This document shows, in pieces, positions 35,201 to 47,528 of a DNA stretch of 64,000 nucleotides. The stretch lies in NCBI GenBank assembly GCA_016584305.1, contig JACEEZ010015203.1, positions 1-64,000 on the forward strand, in the 5' to 3' direction. The position numbers and the translations under genes are program-made. Origin of the DNA: Chionoecetes opilio (Eukaryota > Arthropoda > Malacostraca > Decapoda > Majidae). How positions within the stretch are numbered: position 1 is the first letter of the stretch; every line of letters begins with the position of its first letter. The notes below the pieces were generated by a model. It was given only the letters and a program-made list of their open reading frames with translations. It ran no database searches and had not been told where the DNA came from.

Positions 35201-35748
35201 ATTTGCATTAAATTGCTATTATAGAACGTTCCATCGTAATGCATGTCATCCATACAATTCGCAGAACAACAGAAGAACCATATTTTTGGTATTCAGATGC
35301 GGTGCATCAATGTTTATCGCGAAATGATTATGAAAATATTAGTCGCGGAGCCAAAACACAAGTAGACCAACCTTTGAGTTAAAAACTGCCAGCGACCACT
35401 GGCATTCTCCAGTTTCAGTTCATTGGAATTGGTTAGCTTAGACCAAGTTAACAAAGGTAGGAGTTAGGTTCTATTAAGTTAACTCTTATACTGTTTGATG
35501 TGTAAAAGTATAAGCTAAGTAGAGTTTGATTTCACTTCCATCCTGTTTCCCCACCGATGCACTACAAGTAAGAAATGGGAGCCACTGTTTAGGTAGACAG
35601 AACTCGCTACTTACATAAATGAAGCAGTGCCTTTAGACAAGTCAATCCCCATTGCCATCAATGCCTGCGACAGACTCATTCTCCTCCCCCAGTATGTCTG
35701 CCACAAGCTCATCTAGTTTGTCGAGTGGAGGAGGACAAGGACCACCAC
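32243..35748 (-). CDS. Two candidate exons of a Myb/SANT (zeste)-like protein
   Basis: The upstream exon lies at about 35748-35632 after an acceptor (TTTTTTTAG). It encodes GGGPCPPPLDKLDELV and GIDGNG; with one G fewer in the following run it stays open to a GTAAGT donor. The downstream exon, 32519-32243, follows CTCTTGCAG. It encodes a Ser/Pro/Glu-rich linker ending in a basic-acidic helix (EADRKQLVMEEINAAIMQKK) and a stop after AYEQKI. In the family the 'TGGGP..' segment comes right after the DNA-binding domain and the helix is C-terminal. The ~3.1-kb intron would contain the LINE fragment and two MITEs. No DNA-binding-domain exon is visible upstream, so the gene is partial or unassembled. 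Confidence 0.4.
33010..33482 (+). mobile_element. LINE fragment with large in-frame internal deletion
   Basis: One open frame (33032-33469) starts with an RT-type segment (SLDEVREAVAKLKGGKAAG, AELLKAGGEAM) and switches near 33230 to what looks like the extreme C-terminus of a LINE polyprotein (GMGREPAWGLARGDPREW). The stop is followed by an ATGATTGATGATTGATTG tail, typical of simple-repeat LINE 3' ends. The RT palm (YxDD) is missing, so it is non-functional. An RTE/CR1/L2-like origin is possible but not resolved. Confidence 0.65.
33693..34571. mobile_element. MITE, copy 6
   Basis: AATT is at 33689-33692 and 34572-34575. Standard TIRs and interior. Abuts copy 7. Confidence 0.9.
34576..35426. 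mobile_element. MITE, copy 7, opposite orientation
   Basis: Shares the AATT at 34572-34575 with copy 6, but its interior is inverted (CAAATAACCAAGCAGGTTAC appears in complement to the other copies). A right-hand AATT is at about 35427-35430. Copies 6 and 7 form a tail-to-tail pair. Confidence 0.85.
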
Positions 35749-36699
35749 CTAAAAAAATAATCAAAAATGAATTCTACAATAAAAAAAGGCAGAAGAAAAA
35801 CAATTATAAATTATAATGTCATGTTAGAGGGTATGATGCTCAATCTAACATCACATACTCTTTGCTAGTGTTGTACAGTGTATCAATAATAATCAATAAA
35901 TCACCAGCTGCATCTGAAATGTGCAGTTAATCACTATAGATTTCCTTAAATGAATGATTTTTATGCTCATCATTTTGTGTCCTAACTTCTCCATGCAAGA
36001 CAATCAATGGGGTTGAAGAAAGTCTTGTCACTATTGCTGTCATTTCAATAGATCAGAGAAGCTAATCCTTGCATAGTGACTATAGTGGGGCAGCTTAGGT
36101 AGTGGATGGGGACATGCCGGATAAAAGCACCAAAATTTTATCACGCAATCTTCAGGGTCCCAGCTATGATTCTATAAACCGGCGCAAGCGGTAGGACCAC
36201 TCTTATTTGAAATTTTTAATTATATGTGAAGTTTTTTTTTGAAAATTTTTGGGAATTTTTATTTTTTTTTTTTTTTGGGGGAAAAAAAGTTTTTTATTTC
36301 CCCGAAATGAAAAATATACCCTTTGGGATCTTTTTGGTTTTAATTTTTTTAAAACGAAAACATCTAAAAAGGTATTTTTAAAACAATTTTTAAAAATTTA
36401 GGTGTCTGGGGGTTGTTTTTCCTAAGAAATCTAAGCTTAAATTTCTAAAACCCGGCGCCCAAACGTTTCCGAACAGAAGAAAAAAGGCACAAGGGGGACA
36501 TTTTTATTTTTTTTTTTAAATTAGATGAAATTATTATATTAAATCTGTAAGTTGAAAATCATATCTGAAAATGTTGAAATTTTCCCTATTTTTTTTTTCC
36601 CTTGTGTTGAAAGGTTTGAAGAGCAAGACCCATGAAGATGGAAGGGACACAGTGCATAATTTTTGCCAAAAAAACTACACCTGAATCCCCCCTTTCCCC
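35749..36699. other. Intergenic DNA; poor-quality homopolymer-rich part from 36.2 kb
   Basis: No gene is recognised. From about 36190 the text shows long runs of A, T and G with loss of short words, the signature seen throughout 36-48 kb. Confidence 0.5.
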
Positions 36700-38222
36700 T
36701 TAATGCACGGGGAAAGCAGAAAAATCACCCCGGCGGCCTATGCACACCCTAAAAAATGGGGCCACTTCAGAAAAACTGAACTCTTTGGGCCGGACCCGCT
36801 GAAATTTGGGGCCAGGATATCACTGGGGATGACCTCACAGGAATCGTGCACAGTGGCACAAATCCTGTCATTCACAGTTAAATTTCAAACAGAGGGGGAA
36901 AAAGAGAAAGGGAAAGGGGGAAGGGGATGTTCCCCCTTTGAAAGTGGAAAACTATAAAGGGCAGGCGTAAAGGGACTACGCTAATGAGGTTTCACCCCCC
37001 CACACCTGAAGCTTTTTAAACCTGAAAGAAGGGGGCCCCCCGATGGGGTTTGGGGACAGTTTAAAATTCCCCGAAAGTACCCCGGGGAAGCAACAGAGAA
37101 AAAAAGGGGGGAAAAGGTGACGAAGAAAGGTCGGTGGCCCAACGAAGGTTCCCCAGAAAACTGGCCCGACTTCCCCCGGGACCCCAAAAACAAGGAGGAG
37201 TTTTTCCAGCCTTTCGGGACAAAGTCGGCTCCAGTTACTGGCCAGAAAAAAGGGGGGTCTTCAAAACCATCGGGCCCAAAAATGTAATCACAGAGGTTCA
37301 GCCCACTCCATGCCACGTTTGGGGACCACGAAGGGGCCCGAACAAGGATTGTGTTCAATGAAAGATGCCGCGGGACAAGGGAGCACCAACTGTTTGGTCC
37401 CCCCAACTTTTTCGACACAGACGTCGTTGCCATACTGATGGGAAAATTTAATTTTTCCCGCCCAAAGCCAGCACAGAGGGGCAGCCATCGGGGTTAAGGC
37501 ATTGGAACTGGAAAGAACCATTCCCGGGGTATAAATGCCAACCCAGTTGGGAAAAGATAGGAAACGGCTTTGGCCTTTTTTCCAACTTTTCCCGGGCCCG
37601 CGACAAAATTTCCCGCTTTTTGGGAAAAAGGGGAAAAAAACCCAGAAAGGGGGGTTGGAATCCCTACGTGGAGGGACGGGGGCCCTTTCAAAAAAATTCG
37701 GGAATCACCCTTAAGGGACTGGGGAAGTGACACTGAAAGAAATTTCCCAGTTGCTCGAGCGCTTCACCTTTGATCATCTAAAATAAGACGAGCAATTTGG
37801 GAAACCTGGAACGAGGCACGAAAGGGAACTCTTCCACAGAAGAACAGGCCAAGGGAAAAAAGTTTCCCCCCAACGAAAAGGAACCCCTTCTGCAGAACAC
37901 ACTGGCGCGGGTTCTCCCAAGCGGGAAATCTGGGCAACCAGTGATCAATGTGAGCAAAAGGCCCCCAACCCCAGAGGGCTTTGGGAGGACTCTAGAGAGT
38001 GCAACAAAGCCCGGGGGCGTCCTGTGGTGGTCCAACCTCCCGTAGATCTCGGGCCCTGCAGGAACTGGTCAAGCGGGGCTGCAAAAGCGCCCAAGTGCGG
38101 AGGACGAGGGTTCAGCAAAAAGGGCGCAGTGGAAAAGTCCCACCGAACTAGCAGTGCCAAATTGGAATACCCCACCCGAGAAGAAATTTTTGGGCACCAT
38201 GTGGGTGAATATCGAACGGTCT
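36700..38222 (+). pseudogene. A-family-related gene 2 (FEN-like segment + CXC tail), heavily corrupted
   Basis: Only the C-terminal half is recognisable. A tract near 37340-37360 reads EGA.TRIV; DTDVVAILMGKF is clear at 37414. A segment with the rhythm of the A family follows (LERFT near 37755, NLGNLERGTKGN near 37793 over three frames). The coding trace ends in a Cys-rich tail (ELVKCGCKSAK-like, spread over two frames, 38060-38165). It differs from the 22.5-27.1 kb gene in wording, so it is a separate subfamily. Stretched homopolymers break the frame every 15-40 bases. I take it to be a real gene or element read badly. The N-terminal part is not resolvable. Confidence 0.5.
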
Positions 38223-38616
38223 AAAAAGGAGATCCATTTTTTCTTGTTTTTCGTTTTGTGTTAAGGGGCAGGCCCCGGGGAAAAAGATTTACGCGATTCC
38301 CCATTTTAAACCGCACCGCCCCACCGATTAAAAAATAAAATGATAACAAAAAATTGTTTTTTTTGAATCCCCCGGGTGACCAAATTTTAATTAGAACTTT
38401 TAAAAAAAAAATTGGGGGGAAAAGCACCCGAGACCCCCTAATTTTCAAAATTGTTTTTAAAAATCCCTTCTAGATTTTTGGGTTTTTAAAAAAAATTTAC
38501 CCCAAAATTTGATGGGAAAAAAGACTATTTTTTTCTTTTCTGCAAAAAAAAAAAACTTTTTTTCCCCAAAAACAAAAAAAAAAAAAAAAAAAAGGAAAAG
38601 AATAACGGTTTTTTCC

Positions 38617-39154
38617 AGATCCAGGAGTTTCCTGGTCAAGCCTTTAACGGGGTTTCCCGGGATTTCCCTTCTATCCACACTCAGAAAAACCGGGAAGAGT
38701 CGTGAAGCAGGTGACAGGGGCTCCGGCAGAAAGGGGTTTGGGGGCAGCAGGCCAGAGACGGGTTCATCCGGGTTTGGGGGCCCACCACCGGGAGAATGCC
38801 CGCTTCGGGGTTTTAAAAAGGGGAAATGATGGACCCGTTTTGGGCCCAAAGTAGAGGGCTTGACACTGTGATGTAGTGCCTATTTAAACCCAAAACTGAT
38901 CAGAAAGAGTTCCCGCTAGTCATTTGGGAAACTCATTTGGGCATGAGGGAAATACACAGGACCCCCCGGAACGGGCGTACTCTTTTAAAGTATTTTTTCG
39001 AAAAAGGGTGAAATAAAAAAGGCGATTTCCCATAGTAAGAATTGCCAAATGCAAAAAGGTTTTTAGTTTAAAATGTCTTGGGATTTTCCTTTTTACATGG
39101 GAAAAGGGGAATCCCAAAGTTGAAAAAAAGATTTTGTTATCCCGGCGTACCCTA
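38617..39154 (+). pseudogene. 3' end of a D-family gene and right end of its element, copy 3
   Basis: Begins abruptly at GATCCAGGAG, equivalent to 16105 in unit 2. It keeps the TATCCACACTCAGA tract, the RDGFIRA-coding stretch and the GACACTGTGATGTAGTGCC end, then the subterminal repeat and CCCGGCGTACCCTAA at the right terminus (39140-39154). No upstream part of the gene is present. Confidence 0.75.
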
Positions 39155-39195
<41 letters not shown>

Positions 39196-39829
39196 AAAAA
39201 TTATATATATATAATAATATAAAATTATATATAATATTTTAGTAAAAAATAACTACATTAGGGAAAACCCATCACCCCCCCCCCATTCACCACCCATTAC
39301 CCATCCCCCTTACATAAAGGGTTTCCTAAATTCTCGCAACCCACTTTTTTTTCCCAATTCCCCGCTAATAGGCGCTAAAAAAAAAAAAAAGGGATCGATC
39401 ATCTCAAGTGGGCAAAACCCTTTCCCCTGGTCTCCCCCCGGGCCCCAAAAATGGCCACAGGGGGGGATTCCGCCACAGGGGGCCGGCCCCCAGGGACGAC
39501 AGCCCAGAAGACAGACACACATTTTCGCTTATATTATTAATATAATTAATTATAATATATATATTTTAAAAATTTTATATTTTATAATATATAATATATA
39601 TTTTATATAAAATAATTTTATATACTTTTACTATAATATAATATTATATATTTTATATATATATATTATTATATATATATATATAAAACCATTATATATA
39701 TATATATATATTATATATATATAAAATATATATATTATATATAATATATATTAAAAATATATATTATATATAAAATTATATAAAAAATTTTATATAATAA
39801 TATAAAATATAAATAATATACAGCGAAAA
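39155..39829. repeat. Two (TA)n tracts around a minisatellite remnant and repeat R, copy 3
   Basis: (TA)n at about 39155-39240, a two-unit remnant of the 33-bp minisatellite at 39262-39312, repeat R at about 39330-39540, then a long interrupted (TA)n tract to 39825. The order matches units 1 and 2, but the array is contracted and the MITE pair is absent. Confidence 0.75.
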
Positions 39830-41560
39830 TAACTACCATTAGGGGAATTTTGATACAATTTTCCGTGAAGTCACAAAAAGGGTCGACCCCAAACCCGCTC
39901 CGTTCCGTACAATTTTACCTACCAATAAAAAGTTTATCAGTAAAAAAGGGAAATAATGTTATCTTCAAAAGGGTTTGGGTTCTTTTAAAAATTTTCATAA
40001 AAAAAAAAATGTAAAAACAAAAAAAAAGAAATGCCATATGGGACTTTAAAGGGAAAAAAAAATTAAAACTTAAACTTTTCGCCTTTTAATTTTTTGCAAA
40101 AAAAATTTTTTACATGGAGGAATACCCCAATAGATGGGGAAAATTTAATTAGCTTTCTTTGATAAAACCCTTTTTCTAAAAAAATTTTTAAATTTGGGCG
40201 GGCATGAAATAAATTAGCGGAAAATTTTAAAAAAAATAACATCATAAAATCGGGTATTTTTTCCCGATGATGGGGTTTATTTTTTTAGTTAACGCTAATT
40301 TATGTATTAAAAACTTTTATGTAATAAATAAAAGGGCCAAACCCAAACCTGGGGCCCCAAAGGAAGATAAAAAGCCTAAAGGCGAAAACAGGTGTGATAT
40401 TTTAAATATAAAAAATACTAATAAAAAAAATTTAAGGTGAAAAAAAAAGGTTTTTGTTTTCATCAAGCCCCCTTTAAACCGAATTTCAAAAAGAGCTCGC
40501 ACGGAAACGCCCTAATCCCCGGGGCCCGAAAAATGAGAGACTGAACCCGGGAAGCCCCCCAATTTTTAGGAAAAAAAAAAGTTAGCCGTGGAAGTGTCCC
40601 GAGGCCCCCCGGAAAAAAAGGGGGGGAACCCAATTTTCCAAATATCTTAGAAAAAAAAATTAGCTCCCGGGGAAAACGTTATGGAGTGCAAAAAAAAATA
40701 GATTTCAACGGGACCCCCCGTGGTATAAGTAAATTTTAAATTTCCATTGATAAAGGGCCCCAAAATTTAAAGGGTTTTTGTTTGGGGTCATTTTACCCAA
40801 AAAAAGAAATATTCCAGAAAAAAGGGGGAAAATGCATACATGCTTTTAAAAATTTCCTGCGAATAAGAAATTTCCCTTTTTTTCAAAAGTGGAATACAAA
40901 TTCCTGCAAAAAAACTTCCATCAAGAAAAAAACCAAAGTTAGACGGATAAAAGATAGATGTATGGGGGCATCAAAAAAGGCTGTGGTCATTAAACGAAAC
41001 AAGGGGCGCAAAATAAAAAAAACGGTTAATCTAAAAATCGCATTAGCAAAAAAGAAAGGATAAGGTTGGGGTTGATCCTTTGAGCTTAAAAAAAAAATTT
41101 TTATGTTTTTTGGGTTTCCAAAGGGTTTAAATATTTTCATATTTAAAAAATTGGGAAACCCCAATAAAGTAGTTTTTGACAATTTTTAAGTTTCCCAAAA
41201 AATTTTGGTCGAGTTATTTTTGTCCTACAGACGAAAAAATTGTTTCCCCAATCCCAAATTTGACTTTCTTGCGAAAAACAATAATAATTGTTCTATATAA
41301 TTTTTTTCCCAAAAACCCCGCCAGTTCCCCAAAAAACAGTTTTTAAGTTTTTTTTATAAAAAAAATTCCCTTTTGATACGGGAAAAAAATAAAAGCAGCA
41401 AAGTTGTAGGTTTTTTACAAAAATGCCAAAAAAAAAGTTTTGGAAAGGCAACTGTTTTGCAACTGCACAACCCTAACCCACATTTTACACACCCTTTTTA
41501 AAAGTAAAAGTATTACATACACAAAAAGGGGGGGTTTTGTAAATTGCAGTACCCGATGGA
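39830..41560. repeat. Repeat E and continuation, copy 3
   Basis: Tracks 20240-21875 of unit 2 through GCGAAAATAACTA, the TTAACGCTAATTTATG hairpin arm, TATGGAGTGCAAAAAAAA and CAGTACCCGATGGATGG. The alignment becomes doubtful after 41560, where unit 2 meets the left end of the A element. Confidence 0.7.
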
Positions 41561-42329
41561 TGGAAATTTGGGTTTTAGGTCAGGGTTTTGCCGTGGACCG
41601 AAATGTGATCCCGGGGGAATTTGGGGCCAAAAGCGGTTTATGTTTAAAAAGGCATCTATAGGGTTTTGTAGACAGAAAAAATTGGGGGGCAATTTAACTT
41701 TTGGGGAATTTTTTTTTTGAGGGGGGGTTAAAGGGGGGTACCGTCATTTTGCAGTTTTTCGCCGGAAAGAAAGCGCTAATATTGAATTTAAATATTTTAT
41801 TCCCTTTAAAAAATTAATAGGAAAAATTATGAAAAAAAAAAAAGGGGTCTTCTCAATCATTCATTTTTTGTTTCCAAAAAATTTTGTTTATATCCGGGGA
41901 AAAATTATTTTGGGTTAAAAAAATTTTTTTGGGTTTTTTTTTTAAAATGCCCGGGGTCGGGAAACCAAGATACCGCCGTCTCGAACTAAACTAAGAATTT
42001 GTCAGCACCCGTAATAAAATATTCTAATTAAAGGGAGGGGGAAAAAAAATAAAATCACCCAAAAAAATGCATTACCGTAAATTTAAAAATATTCAGCAGT
42101 CATTTTTTCGTTGAGAAAAAAATTCCAAAAAAATCGAAATCGTTTTGAATCCCAGTCCAATTTCTTTCCCTTTAAACAATTGTGGGCTAGGCTAAAATAT
42201 TAAACCGTTTTTTTCTTTTTTTTCCGTGATGATTTCCAAAAAAACTATATGTGCCCACACCATATTTATCTTTAATGCTCGAAAGGGTGCTGGTATAATT
42301 TTAAAATAGATAAATTTTTATGTTTTCCA
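41561..42329. other. Low-quality AT-rich stretch, nothing resolvable
   Basis: Homopolymer-rich. The first ~100 bp may be a corrupted version of the A-element left end (compare 21880-21960), but I cannot demonstrate it. No gene is called. Confidence 0.35.
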
Positions 42330-44446
42330 GATATGCCCCTTATGAAAAAGGTTTTACCCTTTTGAAGCGGGTGTTGAGATTAAAAATTTAAAGGACGTGA
42401 AATGGGAAATCACCTCCCCCTGCATTTATTTCGATAAAGGCAAGCGGAAGGGTACAAACCCTTTTTACAGAATGTTACATTTAGATTCTAAATTGGGAAA
42501 ATTTAAAAAACTTTTGCCGAAAAAGCGAGCACCGTAGGAGAAACGCAGTATGCAACCCCTGGCGAAAATCTGTCAAAGTTGTTGAATTTATACGGGGAAA
42601 AAATCCCCTTACCACAAAGACTGTTTCAAAATTGTAAATGCACAAAGGGATGCGGAGAGCCCAAAAAGAGATTTTTTTTGAAAAAAAATATCTATTTAAT
42701 CACAAATGCGGGGCCCGCTAAACTCGGGCCCTCCAAACCTTGGCCCCATGATGGGGGATTTTGTCAGACGGTTCCCCAGGTGTTTGGGCCCCCAAAGGAG
42801 GCCCAAAGACCAAAATCCTGTGCGTTTCTCGTGATAATCCGGGCCCGATGGGGGAGTTTCATCTTGTCCTGACAGTTTCGATGGGGGTTTTTGCAAAAAA
42901 GGAAAAACCCCCCGTGACGAAAAAGCCCAGAAAAAACCCGTCACTGTTGCATGAAGTTTGGTGATGCCCCCTGCCCTATGAAATGGGGATCACAAAAGAA
43001 TTTTACGAAAAGGTTGAACGCCAATGCTATTCCTTCAGAATTTTTATTGTAATGGGGTGATGATAATATCCCCCAAAACATATGTGGGACATTGAAAATT
43101 TTAAAAGGGAGTCAAATGTTCGCTCTGCTGGGCTTTCCCAAGTAGAATGATGTTAATGATGAGTTTCCCGTCCCAAATTTGACTGAAAAATTTGTTAGTT
43201 GGATAGCCCCCGAATTCAGACGGAAACCCCCCGGGGCGAAATTTAAATTTAAACCCCTAATAACGGGGCTATGAAAGAAAAAAACCCCGTTTCCCCAGCG
43301 GGGGGCCCGCAAAAAACCAGTGAAAACCCTAAACAGGGCGCGATGAAAAATTTCGCAATTTTTCCCAGGGAAACTTCTGCCCATCTCATGTAGACACCAA
43401 GTCCAGCCCCACAGAATTTCTTTGGGGGAAAAAGATTGCGAAGGATTTCTCTGGGAAATAACAAAGGGGGTTTTTTGTGTTCCCCCGATACAGCAAATGC
43501 AAAACATCATCATCAGTCAGAATATGTCCAATCACAATCACGAGGAAGCTGAAAAAGATTTCCCCCTTCATGCCCTCGAAAGCCCGCAAAACAAGGAAAG
43601 TCAACGCGAGACATTTATGGTGGTCCCCAGACACCCGGTGTTTTTTGTTGTTGATTTGATCTTGTTGGGCCCAAACCCCACCCTCCCAGGGGCAATTTAA
43701 AAAATTTAATGGGAGAGCCCCAAGTTCTTTCCGGGGCAATTGACATCAAAGAGAGGTGCACTGCGATTGGAACGGAGGAGGTTTAGAGGCTTTTAAGGAC
43801 TGCACAACTTCAAAGGCGCGGATTGGGGGGGAAAGTTTTCAGTCTATCGAAAAAAGCGTGGGGGAAAACCCAAATTCCGCAAATACCCGAGTAGCAAAAA
43901 TTAGCAAGGCCCTTTCCAGATCCCTTTTGGAAGGTTTAGACAGTGTTCCTGAAGCTGATGTTTTCAATGTCGAGACGTTTTGTCCGCCCGTGTATACTCC
44001 AGCCCAAAAAATTTGTGGGCAAAAATTGCCCGATCTTCGAGGAAACCGTCAAGGTCAAGGGGAAAATGGAGGGTGAAAAAAGCTTCCCCCGACGCGAAGC
44101 ACTCTGAAAAAACCCCACATACAACGTTTCCCAACCCTAAAAGCCCCAAAAAAGACAAAACCTTTCCAAAAAACCAAGGGCCCCAAAAAACCTGCTCCCC
44201 GAGGCCCCAAAGGATGGAAAACTAAAAGAAACAAAAACTTTTAACCAGTTTCAATGGTCTCGAAAAGCCAGACACGTGCAGTAAATTGAAAATTTTTTAG
44301 GTTTTGGACAAAAGGGAGTGCAAAGAGAAAGTGAAAATGTTTATGCCCTAAAAAACGCCCCCCGCCCCAGCCCCCAGCATTAGCAAATGCAACGACGGGA
44401 AAAAGGGGAAAGGAAATACAGTATTTTTGACGAAGATGACATGTAG
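42330..44446 (+). pseudogene. A-family-related gene 3 (FEN-like segment + CXC tail), corrupted
   Basis: Starts after a TTTATGTTTTCCAG acceptor. Recognisable pieces are a LLNLYGEKIP tract near 42577; FFLKKNIYL and ALQTLAP-type tracts to 42740; SDGSPGVWAPKGGPKTKILC (42761); CVSRDN; HEEAEKDFPLHALES near 43537, evidently an EEADTRL.LHALES nuclease motif; FCPPVYTPAQK near 43978; and a Cys/Lys-rich tail near 44300-44420, before FDEDDM and a TAG at 44444-44446. It is diverged from both other A-like genes. Frames break constantly in homopolymers. The role, by family analogy only, is a nuclease of a DNA element. Confidence 0.5.
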
Positions 44447-47146
44447 CCAAACCGTAGCCAAATTTTAAAAAAGATTAGCAAAAGACCCCATAAGATTTAT
44501 TTAAAATTTTACATTCATTTTTTCTATTTTTAGTATTTAATTTGATGTTTAGGGAGTAATTACGGGGGGTTTAAAAAGGGGGTAGAATGTGTTTATGAAA
44601 TTTCAGAAAAGTATATTTTTTTTTTCTTTTATTGTTTTCAGTGTTTTGAAGTCAAAGTTTAATTTAATATTTTATGTTTTACATACAATTTGTCGTTTTT
44701 TTTTTTTCTATTAAAAATAAAATTATAAATATTAAAAATATATTAATATATATATATTATATAAATTTTATATAAATATAAAAATATAATATAGACATAC
44801 ACAATCAATCTTTTAAATATCATAGGCCCATATGCCAAATAATGTGCAAAAGAAAAAAAAAATTCCGACACCCAACTGGTGCTGAGGTTCGTTAAAATCT
44901 TCCCAGTCACGGAAGACTTATTTCTGATTGGATTTCTTTTCTGGGAAGAACAACTTCATAAAAAGTGGTTTCGTTACTATCATCCCATTAGGCCAAACAT
45001 TTATTTTTGTTAAAATATATTTAGTTAGAATTTTTTTTATAGTAGGAAAACAATCAAAGGTGCTGAAATGGAAAAAAATTTAACCCAGTTTAGAAAACGG
45101 CGGATATCGTGGTTCACCCAATTCCGGAAATTTTCAAAAAAACATATTTGTTAATCCAAAAAATAACTATTTCCCGTATCAACAAATATTTGGGGACATA
45201 AATGAAAAAAGGGAAAGAGGAAAAAACCAGAAATTTTTTTTATAATTTTCCCTTTTAATTTTAAGAAATAAAAAAAAGTTATAACAAAAATTAAAACGCT
45301 TTCATTTCGGGCGATAAACTGCGAAAGACAGTACCCCCCCTTTAAACCCCCCACAAAAACCCCAAAAACCCAAAAGTAAAAATTGCCACCCAAGTTTTTT
45401 TTAGTTTTTAAACACCTAAGATGGGGATTTAAAAAAATAAAATGCATTTGGCACGGGAATTCCCACGGGAGGGCACGGGTGAAGCTAAATACAAGCCCGT
45501 ATTTCAGAAAACCCAAGGTAGGGGTGGTTTATTTTTTTTTTAAAGGCCCAATAAAAATCATATAATCATAAATATCCCCTAAAAAATATACATGGGGGGG
45601 TTTCCAAAAGCCCCAATTTTTTTGGGAAAAACATCCCAATGACCCCACTGGCCAACAAAACTTTTCACCAGGGCGGCCCCAGACAAAACCCCCCTGGTTT
45701 TGGGCCCGGGGGATTTTAAGAGGTTTTAATTTTAAAAAAAAATTGAAACCTTGGAAGCAGGGGTTTTTTGGAATATGGCACGAATTTTTGGCACAGAGAA
45801 GAAAACATGTGGGAGAATATTTTAAAAATTGACTTAGGCAAAAAATTCTTTAATAATGTAGTACTTTAATGGTTAAACTCCCAGCCCAAAATTGTTTGGT
45901 CAGAAAAAACCCCAAAAAATATTTTTAATAGGGAAGGGGGCCTTTTTTTTGAAAAAATTTTTTCATAGCAATTTTAACAGTCCTACAGTGAAAAATATCT
46001 TAAACCCCACAAAATTAACGAAAGATTTTTCCCAAACTTCCCTTTTTTCAAAATATTGTACTGATTTGGCCAAAAATTATTTTTGGGGAAAGACCTGGTT
46101 TTGTGCGACCTGTCGTCGTCTCATTACATTGGGCAGAAAAAAGCCTTTTTCGTAAAATTTCCCAAACAGTTCCCGTACCCAAAAAGCTTTCCAAACAAAT
46201 TTTTTACATGTTTTAAAGGGTCTTTTGGTTCCCTACTTCATTCTTAAGACGTCACATCAAAGGGAAAATTGCTTTTAAAAAGGGCTAGTAAGGGTCCACA
46301 TAAGGGCCCGGCAAGTGGGTATTTGATAGAAAAGAAAACCCCAAGTTTAATTTTTCGTGCCCACTTTTCGATTTGGGGGGATTTGCAAAAAACCAAAAGG
46401 CAATGACTTTTTCCTTTGGGAAATTTTTCAGACTAAGGTTTAGTGTCTTTTTCGATTGTGAATGTCTTTGAATTTTAGATTAATTCCCGAAATAAAGAGA
46501 AAAAGACCCAATCTTGGGTGGTTTAAGAGATGTTTTAGCATTCTTTTGTATTTTGGTTTTGGGAAAAAAAAGTGCTGTAAAAGGGAAAATAAGTGTTGTA
46601 TTAGGGAAAAAGCTATATAATTTTTTATAGTAATGTAAATAGTGTAAAATTATAGGAAAAAAAAAAAAAGATGAGAGGAGGAAAAAATAAAATTTGGGAA
46701 AAGTAGGGTTTGGAAAAAATAAAAGGTTTTTCTCTCTTATTTCAAGACACGGTTTTGAAGGGAAAATGCGTGTTTATTTTTTTTGATTTTAGGTACATTT
46801 TTTTGTCTGTTTAGATATTTTTTTTACGTTTGGTTGGGTTTATGAGAATTTTTGACGGAAAAATGGGGTAAAAAAATTTTTTAAAGGGTGCGTGTGTTTT
46901 TAGAAAAAAAGGGAAAAAAAAAAGGGGTTTTTTTTTTTACTTTATTTTCAAGTAAGGTTTTAGAAATTTTTTGAGGTTTTTCAATGGAAATGTGGGAAAA
47001 GGGGAAAAGGGCATTTTTTCGAGGGCAGTAGAAAACAGAAAGGGTAAGATTAAGAATAAGATTCGAACCTGGTAGGAAGAGCCCCGTAGCCCCAAAAAGC
47101 CGGTTTTGGGGCAAACACGCGCACTTTTTTCCCCCTGGTATAACGA

Positions 47147-47231
47147 GGGCCCCCCAGTAGGAAATTTCGCTAACCTTCCCAAACTCGCATGCGCCAGAGG
47201 GGCGTGCTCCCTTGTGGAGGAAAGGGGCCAT
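47147..47231 (+). other. tRNA-Gly-like sequence (SINE head?), segment G copy 1
   Basis: Aligns with the better-preserved copy at 56957-57026. CTTCCCAA at the anticodon position and GGCCCC/GGGGCC ends are seen. Too corrupted for a tRNA call. Confidence 0.3.
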
Positions 47232-47451
47232 AGCAGCGCCCCTAGAGGGCCCATGTATTTCCTTTTTATTTTATCCCTCCAGCCCCCGGGGAGAGGGGAA
47301 GAGTTTTCCCCGGTCGTGCCCCACCCCCTGGCCGGAGGGATATTCTTTTCCCGGTCTCTCCCCTTTTCCGGCAGACCCCCTAGGGTTGGTAAGGTTTGAA
47401 AAAAAATTTTAAAAGGGGTTTTGGTTAGGGTTTTGGTTTGGCGCGTGCTAT

Positions 47452-47528
47452 GGCATCGGTCGACCGAGAGCAGCCCTGGCCCCAAAGCGCCCGATTGGAA
47501 GGGTAGACGCATTATCCTACTGGACGCC
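47452..47528 (-). other. tRNA-Gly(TCC)-like sequence (SINE head?)
   Basis: On the minus strand a 77-nt stretch begins GGCGTCC and ends CGATGCC, which pair as an acceptor-like stem. It has an AGTAGGATAA D-loop-like part, CTTCCAA in the anticodon-loop position (anticodon TCC) and TCGGTCGACCGA in place of a normal T-arm. The T-arm is too short for a working tRNA, so a tRNA-derived repeat is more likely. It lies inverted to the copy at 47147. Confidence 0.4.

Noticed and set aside
38509..38849. 106-130-codon Lys/Phe-rich frames around poly-A/poly-T runs
   Set aside because: Homopolymer artefacts in poorly resolved sequence.
47452..47528. A functional tRNA-Gly gene
   Set aside because: T-arm loop is too short and pairing imperfect; listed only as tRNA-like.
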